Translations under genes and position numbers: made by a program
Assembly: GCF_019805165.1 (NCBI RefSeq)
Contig: NZ_RWIJ01000018.1
Coordinates: 92,253-129,279 of the forward strand
Length of the DNA: 37,027 bases
Reading direction: 5' to 3'
Origin: Azospirillum sp. 412522
GTDB lineage: Bacteria > Pseudomonadota > Alphaproteobacteria > Azospirillales > Azospirillaceae
In this document: positions 8,050-15,672 of the stretch, piece after piece
How positions within the stretch are numbered: the first letter of the stretch is position 1
Layout of the letters: each line of letters opens with the position of its first letter
The notes under the pieces: generated by a model
The model's input: only the letters and a program-made list of their open reading frames with translations
The model's database searches: none
What the model was told of the DNA's origin: nothing

Positions 8050-10224
8050 GTGAAGAGACGAGTGGACGGCGGTCGGATGTCGCGAGGGGCGGCGTTCGGC
8101 GCCATGGTGCTGGGTGGCCTGATGGTGCCGGCGGTGGCGCAAACTGCCGGGGGGCAAAGCGCCGTTGGACCCGATGGTGCCGCCTTGCAGATGCCGGCGG
8201 TGACGGTGACCGGGCAGGGGGAAACGGCGCTGACGCCGGTGACCGGCTATGTCGCCAACCGGCAGGCGACCGGCACCAAGACCGACACCCCGCTGATCGA
8301 GACGCCGCAGTCGATCTCCGTCATCCCGGCCGACCAGATCCGCGACCAGAACGCGCAGACGCTGAATCAGGTGGTGCGCTACACCGCCGGCGTCACGGCG
8401 GAGACGCGCGGCGCGGTGGCGACCCGTTACGACCAGCTGAAGATCCGCGGCTTCGACGCCGACACCTATCTGAACGGGCTGAAGCTCCAGTCGCTCTATT
8501 ACACCTCCTCGCAGATCGACCCCTATCTGCTGGAGCGGGCGGAGGTGCTGAAGGGCCCGACCTCCGTGCTGTACGGGCAGGCGCCGGCCGGCGGCCTGAT
8601 CAATCAAGTCAGCAAGCGCCCGACGGCGACCGCGCTGAACGAGGTCGGGATCGAATACGGCACCGACAACCACTGGCGCGGCACCGCCGACTTCTCCGGC
8701 CCGATCGACAAGGACGGCAAGTTCCTCTACCGGCTGACCGCCGTCGGCCTGAGCGAGGACGGCCAGATCCGGATGACGGAGAACGAGCGCATCGCCGTCG
8801 CGCCGTCCTTCACTTGGCGGCCGGACGCCGAGACCAGCCTGACCCTGCTGGGCTTCTACCAGCACGACCCGAAGGGCAACTCCTATGGCGGCATCCCGCC
8901 GCAGGGCACGGTGCTGCCCAACCCGCTGGGCAAGATCCCGGTCGATTTCTATGACGGCGACCCGAATTACGAGAAGTTCGACCGCCGTCAGGCCTCGGTC
9001 GGCTACGCCTTCGACAAGAAGCTGGGCGACGTCTGGACCATGCGGCTGAACGGGCGCTGGCTGAACGCCAAGATCGCCTACGACAGCCTGTACGCCAACG
9101 GCCTCGACGCCGACAACCGCACCCTCTTCCGCGGCGTCGCCACCTCCCGGGAGGAGATGAACGCCTACGCCTTCGACAACCAGATCGAGGGGCGCTTCTC
9201 CACCGGTCCGGTCGGCCACACGCTGCTGGCCGGCATCGACCACCAGCGGCTGGACGGCCATTACACCGCCGGCTGGGGGATGGCGCCGTCGCTGGACGTG
9301 TTCAACCCGGTCTACGGCATCGCCGTCACCCCGCCGTCGGTCAGCCGCACCGACATCGACGGCCGCCAGACCGGCATCTATCTGCAGGACCAGATGAAGC
9401 TGGGCGGCTTCGTCCTGACGGTCGCGGGGCGCCGCGACTGGGCGAAGACCACCTCGACCACCGCCTTCGGCGGCAGCACCCAGTCCGACCAGGCCTGGAC
9501 CGGCCGCGCCGGCCTGACCTACGTCTTCGAGAACGGCATCGCGCCTTACGTCAGCTATGCCGAATCCTTCACGCCCAGCAGCGGCGTCGATTTCGCCGGC
9601 ACGCCCTTCAAGCCGGAGGAGGGGACCCAGTACGAGGTCGGCGTGAAGTACCAGCCGCCGGGCCTGAACAGCCTGTTCACCGCGGCGCTGTTCGACCTGA
9701 CCCGCAGCAACCTGCTGACCAGCGACCCCGCCCATCCCGGCTTCTCCGTCCAGACCGGCGAGGCGCGGTCGCGCGGCGTCGAGCTGGAGGCCAAGGCCAG
9801 CGTCACCAAGGAGCTGGAGCTGATCGGCACCTACACCTACCTCGACACGAAATACACCAAGGACAACAGCGGGCTGGAGGGCAAGCGCCTGGCCGCCGTG
9901 CCGCGCCATCAGGCGGCGGCCTGGGCGATGTATCACATGCCGGAGGGCACCCCGCTGACCGGCCTCGGCGTCGGCGCCGGCCTGCGCTACACCGGCAGCA
10001 CCGTGAACACGGCCAATACCTTCAAGGTGCCGTCCTTCACCCTGGTCGATGCCACCGTGTCCTACGACCTCGGCGCGCTGTCCTCGAAGCTCCAGGGGGC
10101 CGAGGTCACCGTCAACGGCAAGAACCTGTTCGACAAGGAGTATGTCGCCTCCTGCTACTACGGCGACTGGTGCGCCTACGGCTATCGGCGGACGGTGACC
10201 GCCGGCCTGCGCTACCGCTGGTAA
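8050..10224 (+). CDS. TonB-dependent ferric-siderophore receptor, FhuA-like
   Basis: This 724-residue outer-membrane receptor takes up a ferric siderophore using TonB energy. A signal peptide has a basic start (KRR), a hydrophobic core and an AVA cleavage site near residue 30. The plug domain follows (TPQSISVIPADQIRDQNAQT and a LKGPTSVLYGQAPAGGLINQ loop), then a 22-strand-type barrel ending in Tyr-Arg-Trp, the usual C-terminal aromatic. The end of the barrel (NLFDKEYVASCYYGDWCAYG) keeps the paired cysteines and wording of the FhuA/hydroxamate receptor branch, so a hydroxamate-type ligand is a reasonable guess. There is no N-terminal signalling domain, so it is not a FecA-type transducer. It is followed by a PepSY membrane protein 40 bases downstream. 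A Fur-like repeat lies at its promoter. Confidence 0.93.
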   Translation: MKRRVDGGRMSRGAAFGAMVLGGLMVPAVAQTAGGQSAVGPDGAALQMPAVTVTGQGETALTPVTGYVANRQATGTKTDTPLIETPQSISVIPADQIRDQNAQTLNQVVRYTAGVTAETRGAVATRYDQLKIRGFDADTYLNGLKLQSLYYTSSQIDPYLLERAEVLKGPTSVLYGQAPAGGLINQVSKRPTATALNEVGIEYGTDNHWRGTADFSGPIDKDGKFLYRLTAVGLSEDGQIRMTENERIAVAPSFTWRPDAETSLTLLGFYQHDPKGNSYGGIPPQGTVLPNPLGKIPVDFYDGDPNYEKFDRRQASVGYAFDKKLGDVWTMRLNGRWLNAKIAYDSLYANGLDADNRTLFRGVATSREEMNAYAFDNQIEGRFSTGPVGHTLLAGIDHQRLDGHYTAGWGMAPSLDVFNPVYGIAVTPPSVSRTDIDGRQTGIYLQDQMKLGGFVLTVAGRRDWAKTTSTTAFGGSTQSDQAWTGRAGLTYVFENGIAPYVSYAESFTPSSGVDFAGTPFKPEEGTQYEVGVKYQPPGLNSLFTAALFDLTRSNLLTSDPAHPGFSVQTGEARSRGVELEAKASVTKELELIGTYTYLDTKYTKDNSGLEGKRLAAVPRHQAAAWAMYHMPEGTPLTGLGVGAGLRYTGSTVNTANTFKVPSFTLVDATVSYDLGALSSKLQGAEVTVNGKNLFDKEYVASCYYGDWCAYGYRRTVTAGLRYRW

Positions 10225-10264
10225 ATCCCGTGCCGTCCCTTCCCCATTGGCAAAGGAAGCCGTC

Positions 10265-11404
10265 ATGACGCCTGCGAGCCTGCGGGGCTGGCGCCTCGTC
10301 CACCGCTGGACCAGCCTGATCTGCTCGGCGAACCTGCTGATCCTCTGCGTGACCGGGCTGATCCTGGTGTTCCACCACGAGATCCAGCATCTGATGGGGG
10401 AGGAGCTCGACAGCAGCTACACGGAGGGGCAGGCCCGCCTGCCGCTCCAGTCGCTGGTCGACATCGCGCAGAAGGCCGACCCGGCGCTGGTGCCGAAGAT
10501 GCTGTCCTTCGATGCGGAGGACAAGGCGGTCAACTACATCTATCTGGGCAAGCCGGAGGAGAGCGGCTTCGACCTGGGGCGCTGGGTGGTGCTGAACGGC
10601 TTCACCGGGGCCAACCAGATGCTGAAGCAGCCGGAGGAGACGCTGGTCGGCTTCCTCTTGAAGCTGCATGTCGACCTGTTCACCGGCTTCGCCGGCCAGA
10701 TGTTCGTCGGGGTGATGGGCCTTCTGTTCGTGGTCAGCACGGTCAGCGGGCTGGTCGTCTACGGCCCCTTCATGAAGAAGCTGGCCTTCGGCATCCTGCG
10801 CTTCGGCCGGGGGACCCGCATCGGCAACATCGACCTGCACAACCTGTTCGGCGTCGCGACGCTGGTCTGGGCCTTCGTCGTCGGGCTGACCGGCGCCATC
10901 CTGTCCTTCTCGCCGCTGATCACCGGCTATTGGCAGAAGACCGAGCTGGCGGCGATGACCGCGCGGCATCCGGAGCCGATGACCGGAAGCATGGTGTCGA
11001 TCGACCGGGTGGCGGCGGCCGGGCTGGCGGCCTTTCCCGGCAAGGATCTGGCCTTCATCGCCTATCCCGGCAACGAATATGCCGGCAGCCGCCATTTCAG
11101 CGTGATCGTGCGCGGCCACACCGAGCTGACCCAGCGGCTGCTCAGCGTCGCGCTGGTCGATGCCGAGACCGGCGTGGTCGCCGAGGCGGCCGGCACGCCC
11201 TGGTACATGACGGTGCTGATGCTGTCGGGGCCGTTCCATTTCGGCGATTACGGCGGACTGCCGCTGCAGATCATCTGGGCGCTGTTCACCATCGTCACCG
11301 GAGCGGTGACGGTGACCGGCTTCGTCGTCTGGCTGAAACGGCCGCGGTCGCGGTCGGCGGCGGACAGGAATGCATCCGGCGCCAAGCTGGGGAGCAAGGC
11401 ATGA
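10265..11404 (+). CDS. PepSY-associated transmembrane protein, possible siderophore-iron reductase
   Basis: This 379-residue inner-membrane protein belongs to the PepSY_TM family. TM1 is at about 18-38 and starts after LRGWRLVHRW, a periplasmic PepSY-like part follows, then further helices near 140-170, 196-222 and 330-358. Conserved histidines occur beside the helices (HRW at 13, HH at 37-38, LHNLFG). Members of this family next to siderophore receptors, such as FpvG of Pseudomonas, help reduce the iron of the imported ferri-siderophore, which is the likely role here. The ATG at 10265 was chosen because AAGGAAG lies about 6 bases upstream; a TTG at 10247 would precede that site. It shares ATGA with the next small gene, so the two are probably co-translated. 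Confidence 0.85.
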   Translation: MTPASLRGWRLVHRWTSLICSANLLILCVTGLILVFHHEIQHLMGEELDSSYTEGQARLPLQSLVDIAQKADPALVPKMLSFDAEDKAVNYIYLGKPEESGFDLGRWVVLNGFTGANQMLKQPEETLVGFLLKLHVDLFTGFAGQMFVGVMGLLFVVSTVSGLVVYGPFMKKLAFGILRFGRGTRIGNIDLHNLFGVATLVWAFVVGLTGAILSFSPLITGYWQKTELAAMTARHPEPMTGSMVSIDRVAAAGLAAFPGKDLAFIAYPGNEYAGSRHFSVIVRGHTELTQRLLSVALVDAETGVVAEAAGTPWYMTVLMLSGPFHFGDYGGLPLQIIWALFTIVTGAVTVTGFVVWLKRPRSRSAADRNASGAKLGSKA

Positions 11405-11592
11405 GCGGGGCGGGCATGAGTGGAGTCTGGCGCATTCCGGCCGCGCTGGCCGTGCTTTCCATCTTCGGGCTCGCCGCCGCCATCCTGGGCGACGGGGTCT
11501 GGGACTGGCTGTGCTGGGCCACGCTGTCGGTGCCGCTGGCCGTCTGCGCGGTCAAGCTGTGGCGGCAGTGGCCCGGCCGGCCGGCGGTGTGA
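11401..11592 (+). CDS. Small two-helix membrane protein of the iron-uptake operon
   Basis: This 63-residue protein starts at the ATG that overlaps the stop of the PepSY gene (ATGA, 11401-11404). Two hydrophobic stretches are visible (IPAALAVLSIFGLAAAILG, and LCWATLSVPLAVCAVKLW), joined by a short Asp/Trp-rich turn, so a helical hairpin in the inner membrane is expected. I recognise no named domain. Translational coupling and position suggest it supports the PepSY protein, perhaps as a small subunit, but this is inference only. Confidence 0.7.
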   Translation: MSGAGMSGVWRIPAALAVLSIFGLAAAILGDGVWDWLCWATLSVPLAVCAVKLWRQWPGRPAV

Positions 11593-11632
11593 GGGAAATA
11601 CGAAAGGAAGTTCTATCACCTGTCAGTTTTTC

Positions 11633-11671
11633 TTGACGGTACGCCGGCGCACCTGTAAGTAAATTCTTACT
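11633..11671 (+). promoter_or_regulatory. Probable promoter and operator of the ArsR-type regulator gene
   Basis: A -35-like TTGACG lies at 11633-11638. Downstream, GTAAG (11655-11659) and CTTAC (11666-11670) form a perfect inverted repeat with a 6-base spacer, overlapped by AGTAA/TTACT (11658-11662 and 11667-11671). This AT-rich dyad falls where the -10 region should be and about 20 bases before the regulator start, the usual place for an autoregulatory site. No well-spaced -10 hexamer was found, so the promoter call is tentative. Confidence 0.45.
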
Positions 11672-11690
11672 GGTGGGTGGCGGAGCGGAC

Positions 11691-12017
11691 ATGACCTGTG
11701 GCGGCGACCAATTGCTCGAGACGTTGTCGGCGCTGGCAAACCCGCACCGGCTGCGGATCGTGGCGACGCTGAGCACCATGGGTCGGACCTATGTCAGTCA
11801 ACTGGCGCGCGAGATCGGCATCAGCCGCCCGCTTCTGCACCTTCATCTGCGGAAGCTGGAGGAGGCGGGCCTCGTCACCAGCCGGCTCGAGGTCTCTCCC
11901 GATGGAAAGGCGCTCAATTTCTTCGAAGTCGCCCCGTTCGCGATCGAGCTGACGCCGGCGGCGATTGCCGAAGCCGCGCACTCCCTGACCGCAACCAGCA
12001 GAAATTCCGACTCCTGA
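11691..12017 (+). CDS. ArsR-type winged-helix transcriptional regulator
   Basis: This is a 108-residue DNA-binding protein with the ArsR-family fold: LSALANPHRLRIVATL opens the winged helix, followed by VSQLAREIGISRPLLHLHLR as helix-turn-helix and a wing (AGLVTSRLEVSPDGK). The metal-binding ELCVCDL-type motif of classical ArsR/SmtB sensors is absent, so it probably senses something other than thiol-bound metals. The ATG at 11691 has GGAG 5 bases upstream and is preferred over the GTG at 11673. It begins an apparent operon with a small coiled-coil membrane protein, a DUF3817 protein and a CopD-like protein, and is likely to control it through the dyad just upstream. Confidence 0.85.
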   Translation: MTCGGDQLLETLSALANPHRLRIVATLSTMGRTYVSQLAREIGISRPLLHLHLRKLEEAGLVTSRLEVSPDGKALNFFEVAPFAIELTPAAIAEAAHSLTATSRNSDS

Positions 12018-12028
12018 AGGAGCGCCCG

Positions 12029-12292
12029 ATGACCGGCAGAGAATCCTATTTCCTTCTCGTCACCATCCTCGTCCTGCTGACGATCCTCCTGATCTTCGCG
12101 ATGAAGTATTTTTCGTCGGCTCGCCGGGGCCGGGCGCAGAGCGCCGGCGACGCCGCATACCGCGACCTTGCCGAAAGGACGCTCAAGGCGCAGGAGGATC
12201 TGGCGGCGGCCCTGGCTTCGATCAGGGGCAGCGTCGCGCAGATCGAGGGCCGGCTCGCCAGCGTGGAGAAAGTCCTGAAGGACGTCGGATGA
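12029..12292 (+). CDS. Small membrane-anchored coiled-coil protein
   Basis: This 87-residue protein has one N-terminal transmembrane helix (about 7-27, FLLVTILVLLTILLIFAMKY) followed by a basic patch (SSARRGR) and a long Ala/Glu/Leu-rich helix from about 45 to 85 that has a coiled-coil pattern. GAAGGAG (12016-12022) lies 6 bases before the ATG and overlaps the stop codon of the ArsR-type gene. Its own stop overlaps the next start (ATGATG at 12289). From memory, similar proteins often follow ArsR-type regulators with this same HTH wording in actinobacteria and proteobacteria; no function is known to me. Confidence 0.75.
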   Translation: MTGRESYFLLVTILVLLTILLIFAMKYFSSARRGRAQSAGDAAYRDLAERTLKAQEDLAAALASIRGSVAQIEGRLASVEKVLKDVG

Positions 12293-12651
12293 TGGAGCGG
12301 CGGACGATGGAGCGGCGGACGATGGCGCCGCAGCAGGTTATGGAGGATCGCGGGCAGATGCTGCGGATGCGGACGGCCTGCCTCGTCGAAGGCGGCACGC
12401 TGATCCTCCTGCTCTTCGTCGCCGTGCCGCTGAAGCACCTCGCCGGGTTCCCCGACGCGGTGAAGGCGATGGGGCCGGTCCACGGCCTCGCCTTCCTGAC
12501 CTATCTGTGGATGCTGGTCCGGATGGTGTCGGCCGGCGGCTGGTCGCGGGGCGAGACGATCAAGCTCTTCGTCGCCGCCATGGTGCCCTTCGGCGCCTTC
12601 TTCAGCGCGCGCACCCTGACCCGGCGGGCGGCGTCCGCTGCCACCCTGTGA
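12289..12651 (+). CDS. DUF3817-like integral membrane protein
   Basis: This is a protein of up to 120 residues with three predicted helices. The features EGGTLILLLFVAVPLKHLAG, GPVHGLAFLTYLWML and a C-terminal FVAAMVPFGAFF helix are those of the DUF3817 family of small membrane proteins of unknown function. The 5' end contains a perfect 15-base tandem duplication (12292-12306 and 12307-12321) that repeats MERRT, giving several in-frame ATG codons (12289, 12292, 12307, 12322). The ATG at 12289 was kept because it overlaps the preceding stop, but a start at 12322 is equally possible. It is co-directional with a CopD-like gene 9 bases downstream. Confidence 0.8.
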   Translation: MMERRTMERRTMAPQQVMEDRGQMLRMRTACLVEGGTLILLLFVAVPLKHLAGFPDAVKAMGPVHGLAFLTYLWMLVRMVSAGGWSRGETIKLFVAAMVPFGAFFSARTLTRRAASAATL

Positions 12652-12660
12652 GGCGCGGTC

Positions 12661-13089
12661 ATGATCTATCTCTGGCTGAAGGCGTTCCACATCGTCTCGG
12701 TGACGGTCTGGATCGGCGGGATGTTCGTCGCGGCCATCGCCGTCGCCGCCCTGTCCGCCTCGAAGAGCCTGCCCGGCGCGCCGGGGCGGGGCGACCTCAT
12801 TGGGGCGGTGCGCCGTTGGGACCGCTGGGCGACCTCGCCGGCGATGCTGCTTGCCTGGCTCTTCGGACTGGCGGTGGCGACCCAGGGCGGCTGGTTCGGC
12901 GCGCGCTGGCTGATGATGAAGCTGGTGTTCGTCGTTGCCCTGTCCGGCCTGCACGGGATGCTGTCGGGCACGCTCCGCAAACTCGCCCGGACCGATGCGC
13001 CGCCGTCGCCGGCATCGGGCCATGCCCTGCCGGCAATCGTCGGCGCGACCGTCGTGATCGTGCTTCTCGTGGTCGTGAAGCCGCTCTGA
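12661..13089 (+). CDS. CopD/HemJ-like four-helix membrane protein
   Basis: This 142-residue protein begins IYLWLKAFHIVSVTVWIGGMF, the signature opening of the CopD and HemJ-like membrane families, with His10 available as a haem or metal ligand. Four helices are expected, at about 3-31, 57-74, 80-98 and 120-139. CopD proteins act in copper uptake and HemJ in protoporphyrinogen oxidation; this one is short and lacks the RLFVYH-type motif of HemJ, so a HemJ role is doubtful. It is the last gene of the ArsR-led operon, and a redox- or metal-linked membrane function would fit. The exact role is unknown. Confidence 0.72.
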   Translation: MIYLWLKAFHIVSVTVWIGGMFVAAIAVAALSASKSLPGAPGRGDLIGAVRRWDRWATSPAMLLAWLFGLAVATQGGWFGARWLMMKLVFVVALSGLHGMLSGTLRKLARTDAPPSPASGHALPAIVGATVVIVLLVVVKPL

Positions 13090-13114
13090 AAGGCTGTCCC
13101 GTATCAGGCCCGTA

Positions 13115-14257
13115 TCAGGATGGCCGCCGGTCCGGCTCGGACATGCGCTTCATCATGGCGATGAAGCCGGACGGCGCGTCGTCTCCCAGGCAAAGCTCCA
13201 GCATCCGGTGCGCGTCCACGGCTTCCAAAGCGGCACGGGCGAACATCGGCTCCTCATAGGCGGCAAGCGCCGCCTCGACGTCGCCGGGATGCCGGACCAG
13301 GGCGTCCGCCAGTTCGGCGCCTTCCAGCATCGCGAGGTTCGCGCCTTCGCCGGACGGCGGCATGAGGTGCGCCGCATCTCCCAGCAGCGTCACGCCGGGA
13401 ACCCGTTGCCAGCGGTGTCCGATGGGAAGGGTGTGGATCGGGCGTGGAACCAGCGGCGTGTCGCTGTCGGTGACGAGGGCGGTCAACTCCGGCGCCCAAC
13501 CTGCGAACTCCGCCGCGACGAGGCCCTTCGCCGCCGGATCGCCGAAGTCGATCCCGGTGAACCACTCCGCCGGCCGCTTCAGCTCCACATAGACATGCAG
13601 CAGGTCTCCGGCCTCCCGATGGGCGAAGATGGCTCTTCCCGGCGCCAGGGCGAACATCGCTCCGGCGCCGACCGCCGCCGCGGCCCGGGGATGCCGGTTG
13701 TCCGCGTCGTGCAGGTACGTCTCGATGAAGGTCGCCCCGGCATAGCGGGGCGTGGCGTCGGACAGCAGCGGCCGCACCCTGGACCATGCGCCGTCCGCCC
13801 CGACGAGAAGGTCGGCTACCGTGGAGCTTCCATCCGCGAACACGACCTCGTGCCGCCCGTCGCCGAGGCGCGAGGCCCCGGCGAGCTTCCTGCCCCATCG
13901 CACCGTGCCCGCCGGCAGGGAGTCGAGGAGCAGCCGCCGCAGATCGCCGCGCAGGACTTCGGGGCGCCTGTGCCGCCCGTCGTCGGGCTCGTCGATGAGC
14001 ATTGTGCCGTCCCGGTCGAGCACGCGCGTCGCTTCGCCGCCCTCGTGGATGATCGACCGGAACCCCTCGGTGAGGCCGGCGGCTTCGAGAGCGCGCTGGC
14101 CGTTGTGGTCATGGATGTCGAGCTGGCCGCCCTGGGTCCGGCTTCCGGCTCCGGGCTCCGCCTCATAGACGACCGAGGGGATGCCATGGACATGAAGGAC
14201 GCGGGCCAGCGTCAGTCCGCCCAATCCCGCCCCGATGATGACGACGGCCTGCTCCAT
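13115..14257 (-). CDS. FAD-dependent monooxygenase of the Tet(X)-like group
   Basis: This 380-residue flavoprotein hydroxylase has a Rossmann GAGLGGLTLARVL motif (9-21), a GGQLDIHDHNGQRALEAAGL segment (43-62) matching the GGTLDLH...GQ...AGL wording of Tet(X), a DG motif (VGADGAWSRVRPLL, 152-165) and the FAD ribityl site GDAAHLMPPSGEGAN (293-307). Tet(X) inactivates tetracyclines by hydroxylation. Members of the wider family act on many aromatics, so antibiotic resistance should not be assumed. The ATG at 14257 has GGGAGAGA just upstream and is well supported. It is divergent from a TetR regulator across a gap holding two TGGAAC-N3-GTTCCA palindromes, so it is probably repressed until an inducer appears. 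Confidence 0.87.
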   Translation of the reverse strand: MEQAVVIIGAGLGGLTLARVLHVHGIPSVVYEAEPGAGSRTQGGQLDIHDHNGQRALEAAGLTEGFRSIIHEGGEATRVLDRDGTMLIDEPDDGRHRRPEVLRGDLRRLLLDSLPAGTVRWGRKLAGASRLGDGRHEVVFADGSSTVADLLVGADGAWSRVRPLLSDATPRYAGATFIETYLHDADNRHPRAAAAVGAGAMFALAPGRAIFAHREAGDLLHVYVELKRPAEWFTGIDFGDPAAKGLVAAEFAGWAPELTALVTDSDTPLVPRPIHTLPIGHRWQRVPGVTLLGDAAHLMPPSGEGANLAMLEGAELADALVRHPGDVEAALAAYEEPMFARAALEAVDAHRMLELCLGDDAPSGFIAMMKRMSEPDRRPS

Positions 14258-14275
14258 TGCGCTCTCTCCCTGGTC

Positions 14276-14290
14276 TGGAACGGCGTTCCA
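14276..14290. promoter_or_regulatory. TetR-type operator, copy 1
   Basis: TGGAAC-GGC-GTTCCA is a perfect 6-3-6 inverted repeat. It lies 19 bases upstream of the monooxygenase start and shares its format exactly with a second copy at 14302-14316. Two identical half-site pairs between divergent regulator and enzyme genes are strong evidence of an operator, although binding is inferred. Confidence 0.75.
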
Positions 14291-14301
14291 TGACAATTCA
14301 T

Positions 14302-14316
14302 TGGAACATTGTTCCA
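14302..14316. promoter_or_regulatory. TetR-type operator, copy 2
   Basis: TGGAAC-ATT-GTTCCA is a perfect 6-3-6 inverted repeat whose centre is 26 bases from that of copy 1. It lies just upstream of the two likely TetR start codons (14320 or 14335). A start at the in-frame ATG 14290 would place this operator inside the coding region, which argues for a later start. Confidence 0.75.
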
Positions 14317-14334
14317 GACATGTCAAGATGCGAT

Positions 14335-15006
14335 ATGGAGCCAAGAAGCAAAGGTCCCGAGCGGCGCGGCGACGCGCTGTCCAGGGAGCGGATCGTCGCG
14401 TCCGCCATCGAGATTCTCGATAGGGAGGGGGAGCGCGCCCTGACCTTCCGCGCGCTGTCGAACCGGCTGTCGACCGGAAGCGGGGCGATCTACTGGCATG
14501 TCCCGGACAAGGACGCGCTGCTCTCCGCGGCGACCGAGACCGTGCTGTCCCGGGCGATGGCCGGGATGGCCGCCGGGGCCGATCCGGCGGACGCCCTGCG
14601 CGCCATCGCGCTGGGGGTCTTCGACGCCATCGAGGCGCATCCGTGGGTGGGCACCCAGCTCGCCCGGGAGCCGTGGCAGCCGGCGATGGTGGAGGTCTTC
14701 GAGCGCAGCGCCGCGCAGTTCGACCTGCTGGGCGTTGCGCGCGGCTCCCTCTTCCACTGCGTGTCGGCGTTCGTCCAGTATCTCCTGGGAACCGCCGCGC
14801 AGACCGCCGCCGCTGCGCGCCACAAGTTCCGCGCGTCCGACCGGCCGTCCGTCCTTGCCGCCATCGTCGAAGGCTGGACCCGGCGCGACCCCGCGGAATA
14901 CCCCTTCGTCCACCTGCTGGCGGAGCAGGTGCGGACGCATGACGAGCGGGAGGCGTTCCTCGCCGGCCTCGACCTGATCCTGGCCGGGGCCAAACCCGCG
15001 CGGTAG
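14335..15006 (+). CDS. TetR-family transcriptional repressor
   Basis: This is a 223-residue regulator from ATG 14335. The N-terminal DNA-binding domain is at about 17-65 (LSRERIVASAIEILDREGER, then LTFRALSNRLSTGSGAIYWHV as helix-turn-helix). The C-terminal helical domain would bind the inducer. In-frame alternatives are 14320 and 14290; none has a strong SD, and 14290 overlaps an operator, so the exact start is uncertain. It is divergent from the Tet(X)-like monooxygenase and is its likely repressor. Known TetR pairs of this kind respond to the substrate of the enzyme they control, so ligand screening of one protein would inform the other. Confidence 0.88.
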   Translation: MEPRSKGPERRGDALSRERIVASAIEILDREGERALTFRALSNRLSTGSGAIYWHVPDKDALLSAATETVLSRAMAGMAAGADPADALRAIALGVFDAIEAHPWVGTQLAREPWQPAMVEVFERSAAQFDLLGVARGSLFHCVSAFVQYLLGTAAQTAAAARHKFRASDRPSVLAAIVEGWTRRDPAEYPFVHLLAEQVRTHDEREAFLAGLDLILAGAKPAR

Positions 15007-15015
15007 AGCCGCCGC

Positions 15016-15672
15016 TCAGTCGAGCCGGTCGCCCAGCTTCATCCGCATCAGCGCCAGTTCCGGGGCGTTGCGGGCCTCCATCTTCTCCAGCACGCGGGCG
15101 CGGTGGGTCTCCACCGTGCGGATGCCGATGGCGAGGCGGTGGGCGATCGTCTTGTTGGGCAGGCCCTGGGCGACCATCTCCATCACCTCCAGCTCGCGCG
15201 GGCTGAGCAGGGCGAGGCGGCGGCGGATCTCGCCGGTCTCGCCATCGGCGCGGCGGGCGGCGAGGTCGCGTTCGAACGCCTCCTGCACCCGTTCGATCAG
15301 CAGATCCTCGTCGAACGGCTTCTGGAGAAAATCCACCGCGCCGGCGCGGAAGGCCCGCACCGCGGCGGTGACGTCGCCATGGCCGGTGATGACGATCACC
15401 GGCAGGGTCAGGCCGCGCCGGATCATCTCCTGCTGCAAATCCAGCCCGTCCATGCCCGGCATGCGGATGTCGAGGATGGCGCAGCCGGGCTGGTCGGGCG
15501 ACGCCGTCTCCAGGAACTCGGCGGCCGACGCGCAGCAGCGGACCGCCAGCCCGGCCAGTTCCAGATGAAGCGCCAGGGCGTCGCGCACGGCCTCGTCGTC
15601 GTCCACCACGAAGGCGGTGGGGACCGGCATGGGCGTTGGGGCGGGCGTTGGGGCGGGCATCCCGGTCGTCAT
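15016..15672 (-). CDS. FixJ-like two-component response regulator
   Basis: This is a 218-residue regulator. The receiver domain (about 19-132) has the acidic pocket VVDDDEAV, phospho-acceptor Asp68 in ILDIRMPGMDGLD, Thr96 in ITGHGD and Lys118 in LQKPF. The C-terminal LuxR-type helix-turn-helix (about 150-205) is LSPRELEVMEMVAQGLPNKT followed by GIRTVETHRARV, as in FixJ, NodW and StyR. The start overlaps the kinase stop (ATGA, 15669-15672), so the pair is co-translated. The first 17 residues are an Ala/Pro/Thr repeat (APTPAPTP) and may be non-structural; an ATG at 15630 would remove them. The target genes are unknown. The divergent usp-mrp block is a candidate. Confidence 0.92.
   Translation of the reverse strand: MTTGMPAPTPAPTPMPVPTAFVVDDDEAVRDALALHLELAGLAVRCCASAAEFLETASPDQPGCAILDIRMPGMDGLDLQQEMIRRGLTLPVIVITGHGDVTAAVRAFRAGAVDFLQKPFDEDLLIERVQEAFERDLAARRADGETGEIRRRLALLSPRELEVMEMVAQGLPNKTIAHRLAIGIRTVETHRARVLEKMEARNAPELALMRMKLGDRLD

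Noticed and set aside
12661..13089. HemJ (protoporphyrinogen oxidase) assignment
   Set aside because: The opening His-containing helix fits, but the RLFVYH-type motif is absent and there is no other haem gene nearby, so only a CopD/HemJ-like label was kept.
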